Part shown: one piece after another, positions 22,843 to 35,257 of the stretch | Position numbering within the stretch: the stretch's first letter is position 1 | Layout: the number at the start of each line of letters is the position of its first letter | Program-made: the position numbers and the translations under genes | Source: Panax quinquefolius | Taxonomy: Eukaryota; Streptophyta; Magnoliopsida; Apiales; Araliaceae | DNA length: 64,000 nt | Direction: 5' to 3' | Assembly: GCA_020205615.1 (NCBI GenBank) | Contig: CM035165.1 | Span: 88,970,005-89,034,004, forward strand | The notes under the pieces: model-generated | Told to the model about the DNA's origin: nothing | Database searches by the model: none | Seen by the model: the letters and a program-made list of their open reading frames with translations, nothing else

Positions 22843-24695
22843 TGTTAGGTTTGTAATATTCATAAACGCAATCAAATTGCACAAATAAGTGGAAACGTGT
22901 AAAAATCAGAGTTTAAAATTTTACAAACCATATACCCGGATCATCCTTTATGCACAATTATTAATTAAACGAAAAGATATGAAGAACAAGAATCATACCC
23001 TTGAAGATTAGAGCTTCCTCAGGTACAAGTTCACCTCCAATCCTTTTCGCGTTCAACTTGAATCCACCGGGTTTGATTCCTTCCTTTGATCAACGTTAGC
23101 CACCCAAGTGTTTGGCCTCTAGAGGTGATCCACCAAGGAAGAAGAAGAATTCAAGAAGATGGGTATTTGGCAAAACCCTAGTTTTTCTATCTCTATAGAA
23201 AAGGCGTACTCTCCAACAATTGGAATAACTTATATTTGATATCTGATATAAGACTCATCTTATAAAGATATCAAGTAACCCTATTAAAAATAAGGTATTA
23301 TTTATTTAATTAAACTCTTTTAATTAAATGGGCTCCCTAATCTTATTAGGGATAATTAATTAAACTCCTTTAACTATTTTTCCCTCCTAATCCTATTAGG
23401 AATAAATGAGAGTACTTATATTAAATTAATTCCTAAACTCTTTTAGAAATTAAAATAATAATAATTGTAATAATATTAATAAGACTCCTCTTATTAATTT
23501 ATATTTAATATTTCTAAAATATTAAATAATAAATATTAAGCTATTTAATTTATTCTATCACCATAGATTAAATTAAATATGCTTAATATATTATTACTAG
23601 TTATGCCATTAACTTCTTAAATAATTATTTTTCCTTTTATGGTGTGACCCTTTAGGTTCTCCATATTAAACCCGGTTGTGAATAAATCAATTAGAACAAT
23701 TCTAATCTTATTTAAATAAATAAATTAAACTAATAATTTATTTAAATAAATAATATTTATTCTACAATAAGGATAAGCCTCCCCAAGCGATCAACGACTT
23801 TTCGAGATAATATAGATTTCAACATTAATCATAAAAGAACCTTTGAGTAAATAGTTACCGTGATAATTCAATTCTTCCGCCATACAATGTCCCAATTAAA
23901 TATAAGACATGGAATTTCTGTTAAGTCTTATTTTATTTAATTATATGTATTTCGACTCTTAAATGCACAACTCAAATAATGCAAATTAGAAACTCCTTTC
24001 TAATTTCATTACATCTTCGCCAAGGACTCTTGGGTTGTCATTTATCGAATCACATAGACATTCTCTTCTTTTATTAGAAGTGATAGATTATTTATTGATC
24101 ATACATTATCTCCATGCATACAACTTATTATACCCAAGCATACCCTTTGATATACCCTAAGGGTCTTAAGGAATAAGTCAAAGAATAACTCATCATACAC
24201 AAGATATTATGATGACCTCAAGTCCAAGGATCACTTCAGACTACTATCACTATAGAATTTTATCGAGCAAGTAAAACTCCATTAGGTATTCCTTAATGAG
24301 CCACGCTCGGTGAACTTATTCTCTAATAAGCACCTACATACTTGCTTTAGTGTCTCCACACAAATGATCATGAGATCAATCATCCTCATCCAATGAGCAA
24401 GCAACGTATGTACCAATCTATCCATATTCACTAATCCCCAATTTAGTAATCCAATGATTGGGAACTATTTTAGTTTTAAGCTTTCAAAGAATTTAGATCT
24501 CATTAGAATGATCATCATCATTATTCTAAAAGCATTGCTTAAAACTATGGGTTTATCACATATTATAAAACAGCATCATGTAGATAATTAAAAGCCTTTA
24601 ATAAATGAATCCTTTTTATTAATAAATGAATAAGATTGTTACAAAGTATATGCTTTATCATCAAACATGATTGGCTTGTATGCATACTACTTTCA
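22843..24695 (-). repeat. Copia right LTR (5' LTR of the minus-strand element)
   Basis: TGTTAGGTTTG...CTACTTTCA, 1853 bp. It matches the left LTR with small indels, for example about 30 extra bases near 23197. The LTR hairpins are kept, in one case with a changed loop (CTC in the left copy, CTCC here, near 23490). Confidence 0.9.
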
Positions 24696-24700
24696 CTACG

Positions 24701-25100
24701 ATCCCGAGGAAGCTCTTCTCGGTATACAACGATCCTTCATCGTTTCTCCTAGCAGTCTACGAACTCCGAGATCTACTATCTTGCAGACTATGATTCTGTC
24801 TCGATAGCTCTCGAGTTATTCTTGACTCTCCTGGCAGACTATGATCTCTGGTGCAGTACTCGACGATCAGACAAGCCTATCTATTACATCACAAGATTAA
24901 CCTAACATGCTTGATCTTTCTATGTTTATAGTCCTTGTATATCATTTCTTTTTAAGGACTTTACAAAGTTGTTTTGCTTATGTAGGATCAACCTAACATT
25001 CTTGATCAATTTATTCTAAGTCCTTGTACACATTGTTTTCTATTATCTATCAAAGGACTTTACAGCTTTTCTTAATATAAGCATACTTGCATATTATTCA

Positions 25101-25143
<43 letters not shown>

Positions 25144-25194
25144 TAATCAAATCATATGTAATCAGGAATATCATTCACATGCTTATTCCTGACA
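24701..25194 (-). repeat. Element A left LTR, third segment, with (AT)n
   Basis: It matches about 33980-34446 of the right LTR and ends CCTGACA. An (AT)n tract at 25104-25141 is much longer than in the right LTR (near 34382-34391) and explains most of the length difference between the two LTRs. Confidence 0.9.
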
Positions 25195-25426
25195 ATCTCC
25201 CCCTATTTGATTATGACAAAAACAATAGGTGCATATGCATGTTGTGAATGAATCTTATATACAGTGAGCAGCTGTATTTCTAAAACAGATAATCATGAAT
25301 GTCATTTATATAGATATGGAAAATTAAACATTAAGACACTTTACATCCTGGATCCAAAACATACCTAACTAGTTAAAGATGTTCCTCTTTAGCTCCATGT
25401 ATGTTTCCAAGATGTCTGTTGATCAG
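25195..25426 (-). other. Element A 3' non-coding end with polypurine tract
   Basis: On the minus strand CAAATAGGGGGAGATT (25195-25210) abuts the LTR terminus TGTCAGG. This is a polypurine tract of the form common in plant copia elements. The rest separates the tract from the last ORF segment. Confidence 0.75.
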
Positions 25427-28400
25427 CTACTCATCTGTTTGTTCTTCTTTCTCTTGCTCCCTCTGGGATGATGACCTTCTATCTTTGCTTTGCTCCCCTT
25501 CAGCTTCTTTCTGAACATGCTCCCCCTCAGACTCTGTGATTATGTTATAATCATCTTCTGGCTCCCCCTCAGATGATGATTCTTTTTCTATAGCTGTTGT
25601 CTTCTTCTTTGACTTATTCTCTTTTATCCCTCTACTCTTCTTTGAGTGCCTCTTGCTCCTCTTCTTTCTATGCCTCTTTTTCTCCCCCTTTTTGTCATCA
25701 ATCATTTGAGAGAGCTGCTCCATGTTGGACATAAGCTGCTCCATTAGGTAGGAGGAGTTGGTAACTTCAATCTTGAGTTCCTGTTGGTCTAGCTCAAGTT
25801 GCACTGAGAAAGACTGCTTCAGGTCATCAATCTTGTTAGAGAAGGCTTGGATCTGCTCTTCATTTGCCTTCTGAAATCGTAGAGCTTCTGTCTTTTAATC
25901 TTGTATGGCATTCTGATAGATGTTATCTCTCTCTTGGAGTTTGAGAGATACATCAGCCATAGTAGTTTAAAGTCTGTTCTGAAGTGAGTCATCTCCTTTT
26001 GCTGTCAGCTTCTGTGACTCTTTAGTGAGTAGAGATATCTTCTTACTTAATTCATCAGAACTCTTCAGTAGTTCCTACCAGAATAGTTTGACCCTCTTGT
26101 TGGGCAGCTTCGGGATGAGCAGTGGATTGGACTCTACGAGTTTCATTCTTGGACAAATTTTCAAAGGCTTGGAGAATTTGAACAATAGTTGAGTACCAAT
26201 TGCTTGTTGAGGATGAGGGAATGCCAGAGAGCAGTTTTTGGGCTATTGGAGGCTTCTGATGTTGAATTTGAACAATCTCAGCAGTAGAGTGGCCAGACTC
26301 TACAATCATCTCCTTGGTCATGTTCCTTCTTCCTTCAGAGTCCACTCTACAATCGTAGGGGATATAGTGATTTCCAGACTGTCGATAGACTTTGAAGTGG
26401 GGCTTGTCTTTGATTGTTTTGGTTGCAAACTTCTTCACCCTTGGGAAGTTCTGAGCCACCAGCTCCATGCTTGGTAAGTGAGAGAAGCACCAGGTGAGAT
26501 AGCTTCCATCTCCTTCAGTGTGGGCCTTTAGCCATGGCATCCACTGGAAGAACCATCTCATCAGTAAATCGTCAGGATTGTAGAGAATGGTCGAGCAGTC
26601 TAGCTCCATGTTGTTCCAGTTTTTGGCTATGTCAAAAGTAGTCAATCTTACTACCTTGAGTTGCTCATTTCTATAGTTCACCCATCTCTCTAGTGGAGCA
26701 TCTGGTAGATCATTTGAGACTTCCACTACTATCCTTCTGCTAAATCTTGCAGGAGAGAGAACTGGATAATCTTCTTGTTTGTCTGCTTCCTGTGATGTAG
26801 AACCATAATCTTTTTCAATCTCTTCTCTCTCAGAGCCTGAACTTTCTTGATCATTTTTAGCAGAGAATCCTTCTTGTTGCATTTCATTTTCTTCATTGTT
26901 GGTCCTATCCTCATCACTTTCTTTCTATGATGCAGACTCATCATCACTTAATTCAATGGGGGCATTTGATTGATTACTTCTCCTCTTGGAGGCAAATCTC
27001 TTCCTTCTTCTTGGAGGTTCAGCTATGAGAGAGTCAGACTCCTCTTCTTTTTCAGACTTGGAAGCCTTTGGTTCATCAGTGGAACTTTCTTCAGGTTCAG
27101 CATGGGCAGGGACAGAACCTTCTTCTTTGGACTCATTACTTTCTGAGCCATCATTATGGCTTTCTGGATTGGCAGAGGCATTTTCTTCTTCTATAGAAAC
27201 ATCATCATTTGACCCAAAGATCCGGACTTGTTGGGGCGATTGCATTTTAAATGGAATTGGGTCATCTTGAATTTCTTCTTTATATCGCCAGAGTGGATTG
27301 CTCGAGGATTAGCCATGTGGCTTGAGCATTCCTCTTCATCAGCAGATGCTGAATTTTCATTCATTAATCTAGCTTCACCTTCACTGTTGGATTTGGTCTG
27401 TGAGGACTCAGCCTTGACATCTGTCACCTTTCCTTCTGCTGACTCTACATTTTTTTCTTCAGCAGATGTACTATTTTGGGAAGCTGAGGCTAGTTTGGTT
27501 TCCACCTTAGCTTTCTTGTTGATAGGCCCTTGAATCAGCCGGTTGCTTCTCCTCTTTGTTGCTTTTGCAGTTAGGGCTCTTTCTTCTTCAATCTTGTCTT
27601 TGATGGAGAGACTCCTTGATGGGGCTTTGATTTTCTTCACACCTGTGGATTTCTTTTTGGCTGGTGTGGTTGATACTGGCACAAAGTCATCAAACTCGGA
27701 GCTTTCTACTACTTCTGCCTTCCTCTTCTTTGTAGAGGTCTTTCTCCTATTTGCAGTAGTCAGCCTTCTGTTCTCCTTGGGGTTCTTCTTCCAATTCACA
27801 AATAATTGAGGAGACATTACTTTATGAACATTCAATGGCTCTCCCTCATCATCCTTGATATTCCCACCTAGCTTCTTCTTCATCACAATTCTCAGTAGTC
27901 TACCATGAAACACCTTAGTCAGGGGTTTTTCAGTGGACTTCTTCATCTCAGCTTTTTCTATCCACTTGGAGATTTGATCGAACAAGATAGCTCCAAAGTT
28001 GATTTATTTCTTCAGAACTATTGCTGACATTATCTTCAGTTGTTGGTCAAGCACTATATCATGTGCAGTGTCCTTACTCAGTATGCATTTTCCAACTATT
28101 TCAGCAAGGAACTCGTACTCTTCTGGAAACTCCTTCTTCTTCATATCTTTCAGACTAGGGTTCTTTTGGTACCCCATGATTTCCTTTGCTTGTTCAGTAT
28201 TGACATCATCAAGGTTCTTCAGCCCTTGGTTAGGAAAACCTAGGTATTGATTGAGGTCAGAAGATTTCAGCTTTAGATACTAACCTTTAACCATGGTAGA
28301 AAGGGTTCCGGAATTTATGGAGGCGTTTGAGTAGAACTCTTTTACCAGGTTGACGTATACTCGAGTGCTAGCCTCAAGACATTCTGAGAATCCAGCTTTC

Positions 28401-28495
28401 CTCACAAGTTCGAGAATGTCTCTGAACTTCTTTTCAGATTTCTCAAATGACTTAGTTCCTAGCTGAATGCCAGTGATAACTCGCCAGTTTTCCAT
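25427..28495 (-). pseudogene. Broken long ORF of element A ('putative plant transposon protein' type)
   Basis: The ATG at 28495 opens a frame of about 1,020 codons. It is interrupted by in-frame stops (after GTLSTMVKG near 28280, near 28000 and near 26925) and by frameshifts near 27240 and 26050-25800. The N-terminal 100 residues contain ITGIQLGTKSFEKSEKKF and VYVNLVKEFYSN, and then YLKLKSSDLNQYLGFPNQGL. This pattern ('lV.EFY.N ... V.G ... ls...i...l..P') is found in a widespread family of plant transposon proteins of unknown role. A basic Lys/Arg-rich central region (27985-27500) and a Ser/Glu/Asp-rich region follow. A second globular part at 26882-26055 contains WVNYRNEQLKVV and FFQWMPWLKAHTEGDGSYLT. 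The C-terminus (25804-25427) is a Lys/Arg-rich tract followed by an acidic tail. Function is unknown. Confidence 0.7.
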
Positions 28496-31377
28496 TTGAG
28501 CAGTTCGAAGAATGTGGGTATTTGATTTAGAGAGGTTTGTAAGAGATGGCTAATTGTGATTTGATAAAGCTCTGGAGTGTTAATCTGTTCTGGCTCTTGA
28601 AGGGATTCTAGGGTTTGAAAATGGGAGGAAGAAAGGTTTGATAGCTTTTGATAACTGTCTGCAGATTTAAAATTGTCTTTATGGCAGTTCCTTCTAACTC
28701 TGCATAACCAATGATGTGTCAACCGACCATTGGTTGCACGATGCCCAGTAATGAGCTGTAACTCCCCATAACTTTTCAGTTAGATATTTCCTTTTAAAAG
28801 AGTAGATGTTTAGACAACATGGCTTTGATCGTTGACCTTTTGATTCGTAGAGTAGCATGGTAAGGCAGCTATGGACTCTACGATTTCCTTTGTCGACTCA
28901 ACGATCAACTTTTGAGAGATGCTGCAGTGGATGGCTTTTTCTTTTATCCTCACTTTGATGCAGCATAGATAACTCACTGATGTATTCAAACTTATCTCCT
29001 CATTTTGAATGGTTGAGCAATTGTCTCATTTTTCAAACTCCTTGTGAACTGGAGTACCCTTTGGTAGAACTACGATCGTCAAGTTGTCTTCTATGATCGT
29101 TGAGGTTGCACTGCGATCGTGGAGTTCTCTTCAACCTTGACTCTACGATCGTTGACTGACTTGGTCCTTGAGATGAATTTGATCAAGCAATTCTTCTGGG
29201 ACAAGGTAGCTCAGGAAGGGCCAACCTCTTAGAGTGAGTTAAGGGTCAGGTTTGTCCCTGAGACGCTTTCCAGATGAAATGCTATTGAAGTGGTTTGCAA
29301 TGATATCTCATTCGACCTTTTCTGATGGGGAGATCCTCTACCACCTTTAGACAATTGCATTTGTTGTAATCGTCGTGTCCTCCTGCTTCTACATTGCGAT
29401 CAGATGCTTGATCGTAGGCACTCCATGATTTTTGAGTTGGGTGGCTGAAAGGTTATCAGTAGTACGTTTTGAGACATTCTTACTGACTATGGATCTTCAT
29501 TTGGTTCATCAGCCACAAAGTTTTGGGACTTTGTAGCTGGTACATTTCCTCATAGTTTACCTCAGTGCTGTTGTTTCTCAACAGATTACTGCTCCCCATT
29601 GTTGAAGTTGTTTTCCCGGATAGATGTGATTCCCTTTGCTTTAGACTCATTTGAAGGCAGCCCTGCATATCTCCTTCTAACTGGAATCACCATTATCACA
29701 TAGATCTTCTTGTATCGTAGACATGGATATTTTCAAGACTGATCACTCTACGATCTTTTAACAGCACTACGATCGTAGTCTCCTTTGATAGTCTTGTGTT
29801 TGTGAAGTTCTTCTTCTACGATGAGTTCCTCTGGACTGATGCTCGATGATCCTTTGTTGTGAGCTTCCTTGAGAATCCTTCTCATATAGCATTCTTTACT
29901 TTCTCTTGAGCACATAGGATCCTTTAGGTGACTGGCCTGCTTCCATACACAAATTAGTAGCCATGTGAATTACATTCTGGTTAGCTCAGAGGGTCTTCAA
30001 GGATAGGCTTGGACATATAGGAACTTTATCAGAATCATCTCTGAACAGTCCTTAGCCTTCTGTTGGTTGAGTCTTCTTGACTGAAGTCTTCAGCTTCAGT
30101 ATTCCTTAGTATGGTCAGACTGACCAAGTACCTGCAGGTTTAAATATATTTCTATTTTTGATACCCATAATTAAATGGGTCCTGCTAGGTTAGTTTTCTA
30201 ACCCCTGTTCCTCTTCTTTGGATAATCATCACATTTATCACCAGCATCATATTCATGCATAAGACTAGTTTTAGACAATACATTTTGATATGCATGAGGG
30301 TGAGTGTGTGTAAGATTTGACATTTAATAACACACTCTTTATCTTTGATGGTTTCATCATTTGCTAGGTTATGTTCACAATGTTTAAGTGTTCACAGAGT
30401 GAGAATCAACTCTACGATTTAAGAGTATCTAATTGATTCATGGAGGTGATCAGTTTCTACACATCATCAAGATACTCTTGTAGAACTGATCATACTCTGT
30501 GAGTTATCAAACACTTAGAACAAGGATTTGTACATACATACTAACCCATCAGCAAGGATTACTTCTCATAGAATTAATTTGACCTGATGCTCTTATGACC
30601 CATTTCAAATTTCCTTTGATATGTCATCTTCATCCTAAAACTTGGATGGAGAGAAAGCTTATAGACATTTGAGTTTCCATCCTCAAGGTACTTTCTCTCT
30701 TTCACCTTTTTAGGTAGATTATGACTTCTTGACAGAATACCGTTATGGTTCATAAGAAGGTGCTTTTATGAAGAACACATGTAATAGTGAGGAACCGTAC
30801 CTTTTTACTGTCAGTCTTTTAACAGTCATTTATCTTAGATATACTGAGTTTAGGAATTGATGTGCATAGCTTTACATTTGCTCCTGACAGCTTTTTGCTC
30901 TTGTTGTCCTTCAATCAATCACTCATAGTCTTGAAGATGTAGGCCAAGAGAATTTCAACATTAAGATCTTTGACATCCTTTAGTTTACAAAGTTTGCACC
31001 CAGCTGCTGGTTGGCCAGACATAAGTTTGAGAAGATATTCTTTCTTCTCTTGATAAGCATTTCTTAGCATGTATGGCCTCTTCATCTTTCAGACTGGTGG
31101 AAGCTTGACTCTTTGTCATGAATGTCTCTTGAGCTCTCTCATCTGATCTTCAGACTACAAGATTGACTGCAGGCTAGGATTGGTCTTGTTGATGTGACAA
31201 TCGAGAACATGGACCAATCTGAGCAACTTCAGGTGTACATACACATTTAACCTATACACAATATTTCCAACGTGTGAGCTCATCTGTATATAACAAGTTA
31301 CTTACTACTAAACTAAGTTTAGAACATTGTTTGTGCCTGGGATCAGACTCAAAGTGATTAGCTTTTGAATATAGCAT
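28496..31377 (-). other. Element A leader (5' untranslated region), about 2.9 kb
   Basis: It lies between the primer site and the ORF start. No credible coding frame was recognised. CTACGATC-like words and their complements recur often, for example near 29071, 29146, 29747 and 29769, as they do in the LTRs. Confidence 0.6.
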
Positions 31378-31399
31378 GAGAACCTGCTTTGATACCAAT
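31378..31399 (-). promoter_or_regulatory. Element A primer binding site, tRNA-Met type
   Basis: The minus strand reads TTGGTATCAAAGCAGGTT two bases from the LTR end, one base off the usual TGGTATCAGAGC complement of initiator tRNA-Met. Confidence 0.85.
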
Positions 31400-34300
31400 T
31401 GTTAGTTCCCAATAGGCACAATAGATCTAGAAGGGGGGTTGAATAGATCCTTTTTATTTCAAATACATTTCTCTATTATTTTGTATAGCTATTAAATTAG
31501 CATATGACAAACATAAGAATCTTTTCAAGCACATCGGAATAAGTAAAAGATCCCCTTCATTGATATATTCATAATCATACATACATTGTTCGTAGAGTAA
31601 GTTTAGTTGTAAGTAGTTAAAACATACATAGCAGTTATAGCACATAATGTAAATGACATAATGTAAAAGACACAAGGGGTTTAAGTGGTTCAGATACTCA
31701 AGCTCCTAATCCACTCTTCTGCTTTCAACTAGCAGGATTTTCACTAAGGAAAGGCAGCACCCTGAATCACTAAAAATCCTTCAAGGCCCGTGACCTTGGG
31801 ACTTGATTCACTAAGAACTCTTCAAGGCCGCCAGTGACCTTGGGACTCCTCTAGTTCCCTAGGAACTCTTCAAGCCCAGCAGGCTTGGAACTTTGTTTAG
31901 TCCCTCCGGACAAGGACCCTTCTGGCCCTGGCTTCATTTAGTCCCTTCAAACAAGGACCCCTCAGGCCCTAGCTTCTGTTGATTTGTTTGTTTGTTTGTC
32001 GGAGTTAGTGCTGAGATGCTAAGATGTCTTCATGCTTTGAACATCTTCTATACTTAGCAGCTTGGCGTAATCATCCTTGAAGTCTAGTTGAGTGTTGCAC
32101 GATGCTCAGCTTCTTCAGTTACTCAACCACTTCGGATGATCCCTTGATGAACTGTCTTGAAGATTTTTCTCTTGATACATGATGGCTGCACATGATAGGT
32201 TTCCAAGATGACTGTAAGTTCTTCTGCTTGGTATTTAGAAACCTTCTCATGCTTGTCACCATGATGACGTTTGTGATCTCCCTTCTTGATACTTGATGTC
32301 TTCTCATGATGGACTTGCTAAGATGATTGTAAGCTCTTCTCTATGGTACTTACAGTCTTCTCATAATGGACACCAAGATGACATGATGCTCTTCTTTCTC
32401 TCGGCAGTTCAGAACACTCTTCTTGTAGTAGAACTCTCACTTCTACATAGCAGAACTCTCACTTCTACTTCTTCCTTTGCATGTATCTGAGTGTTCTTGG
32501 TGGATCGTAGAGTGAGCTTTCAGACTCACTATCTTATGTGATTTAGTACAGTCCACCTTCTCTCCAAAAATGGCAACTCCAGCAACCCTCGATCTTTGAA
32601 GCTCTTCCTTATTTATACTCCTTCCCAATCCTTCCGTTGGAAAGTAGCCGTTGAAGGTTATTCAAATATCTTCACAGATCTCGAGTTGACAGAGGTAGAC
32701 TGTTGATGTGACATGTCATACTTTATCTGATATTGCAGCCTACTGTTTCACTACCCATCAGAGTTGTCACTTTAATGTCTTGGGCAGGTCAAAGACTTTA
32801 TTTCCTCCTTCTGATTTCTCGATCAGAGGTTGTCCTTTTGCATCGATGCTCTCAATAAGCACTTGTCCGAATATTACCCTTCAGATTGAACCGTTTCCAA
32901 TGCTTCAGTCTTTAGCTATTCGAACTCTACGATTCTGATGCATGTCTTCGAGGACTTGATCATAGTGTCATGTTGAGTGATGCTCATTGACTGGTAGAGT
33001 TAACACTACGATCTTGAGGAGTGTTGATTAGATCTTCAATATAGAACACTTCTTCCTTCTATTGTGCAGTGCTCCAACACTTCTGTTTGCTTCGACTGTT
33101 CTCAGAGACTGATGGCTTGACTCCTTTGATCTGGCCCCTACTGAATAGCAAGACACTTCAGATTTATGGCGCGTCCAGCTCGCTTTCTCCTGGTAATCTC
33201 CCGTTCACTTATCATCAATGGACTGACCCTACACTTAATCACTTTAGCCTTGTTCTTCAGAGGCTGGCCAGTATCTCTGTGCACGTTCCATCAGTTCTTT
33301 CTTTGTTTGGCAAACACTACGATTATGGTAGCTTCCAAGATTGTTGTCTTCTATTCTCTTGACAGCTACTGCACTTGCTGACTTTCCTTAGTCAGTTGTT
33401 GAAGTCTTCTTCTGATCTCCTTGTGGAAGACTTCATCTCGAATGGCTTCACAACTCAATCTTGATGTTGATTGGGTTGGTGCTTAGATCTTTTTTTCAGC
33501 TTGCATACCATTCGTTGAGTGCTCTCTGGTTCCTTTCAGGTAGGATGCGTCTTTGCATTGCCAACCAGAGTCTTTGTTCCTTTGGATATTCTGGGAGTGC
33601 TCATTAGTTGAGAATCATACTTGCTCTGCGATTTTGCCTATGTATTGTGAGCACTTCTGTTGAGGTCGTAGTTCTGCACTCTACGATTCATCTTCGGCTG
33701 TGCAGACACTACGATCCTGAGATCAGATCTTAACACTACGGTTTCTGCCTTGTGCTTGTTGTCTTCATCTGATCTTTCTCAACTACGATCTCTGCATATA
33801 ATCAATAGACTCTAAGAACTCAGATTGTGATCTACGATCCTTGACTTGGCTTCGGCATCAGTAGACTCTATGACTCTGAGTGTAGTCTACATTTCTGACT
33901 TGGCTTCGGCAGAGATTCGGTCGACTCGTAGGCAGGCTTTCTCTACGATTCTGAACATGACTTCCTCAACACACTACGATCCCGAGGAAGCTCTTCTCGA
34001 TATACCACGATCCTTCATTGTTTCTCCTGGCAGTCTACGAACTCCAAGATCTACTATCTTGCAGACTACGATTCTGCCTCGATAGCTCTCGAGTTATCCT
34101 TGACTCTCTTGGCAGACTACGATCTCTGGTGCAGTACTCGACGATCAGACAAACCTATCTATTACATCACAAGATCAACCTAACATGCTTGATCTTTCTA
34201 TGTTTATAGTCCTTGTACATCATTTCTTTTTAAGAACTTTACAAAGCTGTTTTGCTTATGTAGGATCAACCTAACATTCTTGATCAATTTATTCTAAGTC

Positions 34301-34446
34301 CTTGTACACATTGTTTTCTATTATCTATCAAAAGACTTTACAGCTTTTCTTAATGCAAGCATACTTGCATAATATTCATTCATATATATATATCATAATC
34401 AAATCATATGTAATCAGGAATATCATTCACATGCTTATTCCTGACA
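31400..34446 (-). repeat. Element A right LTR (5' LTR), uninterrupted
   Basis: TGTTAGTTCCC...CCTGACA, 3047 bp. It serves as the uninterrupted reference for the left LTR: the two insertion points in the left copy correspond to about 33803 and 33979 here. GAACT follows at 34447-34451. Confidence 0.92.
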
Positions 34447-34760
34447 GAACTATTTAGCTGACACATCTTCGTAAACTCGTCGAAGGATATCCTCAGTTTC
34501 GGATGGAGCCAAACAACTTAATAATGGAGAAGAATAACCTCTTCGATAAAGATCACCATTAATAAGCACAGAATGGGCACCCATGTACTTCACTTTTTTA
34601 GCCAGAATTCGATCCGAAGTAAAAATGCCATCGAATCGGCGAAGGTGTTCACTTCGGTAATAACCAATTCTGACAAGGCATTAGTAATGGAGTCATCATT
34701 GTGATCAACTGCTCTTGAATCTGAACTTGATAGCCGGTTTTCCTGATTATCTGAAGAAGA
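34447..34760 (-). pseudogene. Integrase zinc-region remnant of the Tat-like element
   Basis: The minus strand from about 34635 reads GIFTSDRILAKKVKYMG and then LINGDLYRRGYSSPLLSCL and PSETEDILRRVYEDVSAK. This matches the segment just before and within the HHCC zinc region of Tat-lineage pol ('LidG.LYrRg.s.PLLrCl...Ea..iLreiHeG'). The expected His of the HEG motif reads Tyr. The frame breaks at the element A insertion and resumes at 2709. Confidence 0.75.
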
Positions 34761-35257
34761 ATATCCTGCTTCTGCCGAAGTACCACATCGGCTGTGTCGG
34801 ACTCCTCAGCTTCTCGCTAACTATCGTCGTCTTATTTTTTCATCCCTAAGGACATGGCTTACTTAGTAAACCGGGTGTTGCTTACCCCCAACTTCTCGCA
34901 CCAAAACTGCTCCCACTACCAATGAACTAGCTGCCAGATACAAATACAATAGCACAGCAGGAGCGGGCTTCACCAACAAAGGCACCGAAGAAAGATAGGT
35001 CGTTTATTCCCTGGAAGACGTCTTCACAGCCCGAAGTCCACTGGAACGTCTTAGCATTTTTTAGCCCTTTTCACGTACCAAAGATTGGCAAACATCTTTA
35101 TGCCGATTTGGACTTTAAACCTCATCAAAGTTTCTTCTGAACAGTCTGGTGTTTTCCATTCGAACCTATAGCTTTAGCCGAGCATTTTCGAAGACGAGTC
35201 TCCACAAGGGGTTGTACCCTCAGTGAATTCTCAGAAGTGCGGCTTCTGGATCTGCTT
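34761..35257. other. Internal Tat-like sequence without recognised genes
   Basis: This is a low-complexity coding-like sequence with stops in all frames. I could not assign it to gag or pol. It is presumably decayed internal sequence next to a deletion. Confidence 0.35.

Larger units (their letters stand above)
15751..24695 (-). mobile_element. Ty1/copia element, minus strand, decayed, rich in micro-hairpins
   Basis: It begins TGTTAGGTTTG, ends CTACTTTCA and is flanked by CTACG at 15746-15750 and 24696-24700. LTRs lie at 15751-17563 and 22843-24695. On the minus strand, a tRNA-Met primer site (22827-22841) is followed by a 2.3 kb leader, gag (20556 downward), protease, a heavily decayed pol, and the polypurine tract by the left LTR. 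The order and motifs are Ty1/copia. All reading frames are broken. The LTRs are alike over their whole length with scattered small indels, so this is not a very recent insertion. Confidence 0.88.
2710..34446 (-). mobile_element. Element A: large non-autonomous LTR retrotransposon, minus strand
   Basis: It begins TGTTAGTTCCC, ends CCTGACA and is flanked by a 5-bp GAACT duplication. Its LTRs are about 3.05-3.07 kb. The left LTR is 2710-5112, 15575-15750 and 24701-25194, split by two later insertions; the right LTR is 31400-34446. The internal part (25195-31399) has a minus-strand primer site resembling initiator tRNA-Met, a long leader, one broken ORF (25427-28495) and a G-rich polypurine tract by the left LTR. 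No gag capsid, protease, RT or integrase was recognised, so the element is LARD-like and must have been mobilised in trans. The primer site and the GGGGGAGATT-type tract resemble Ty1/copia elements, but the parent lineage is not settled. Confidence 0.85.

Noticed and set aside
27543..28250. Plus-strand ORFs opposite element A's ORF
   Set aside because: They are complements of Lys/Glu-rich minus-strand coding sequence, and the minus-strand frame continues across neighbouring segments.
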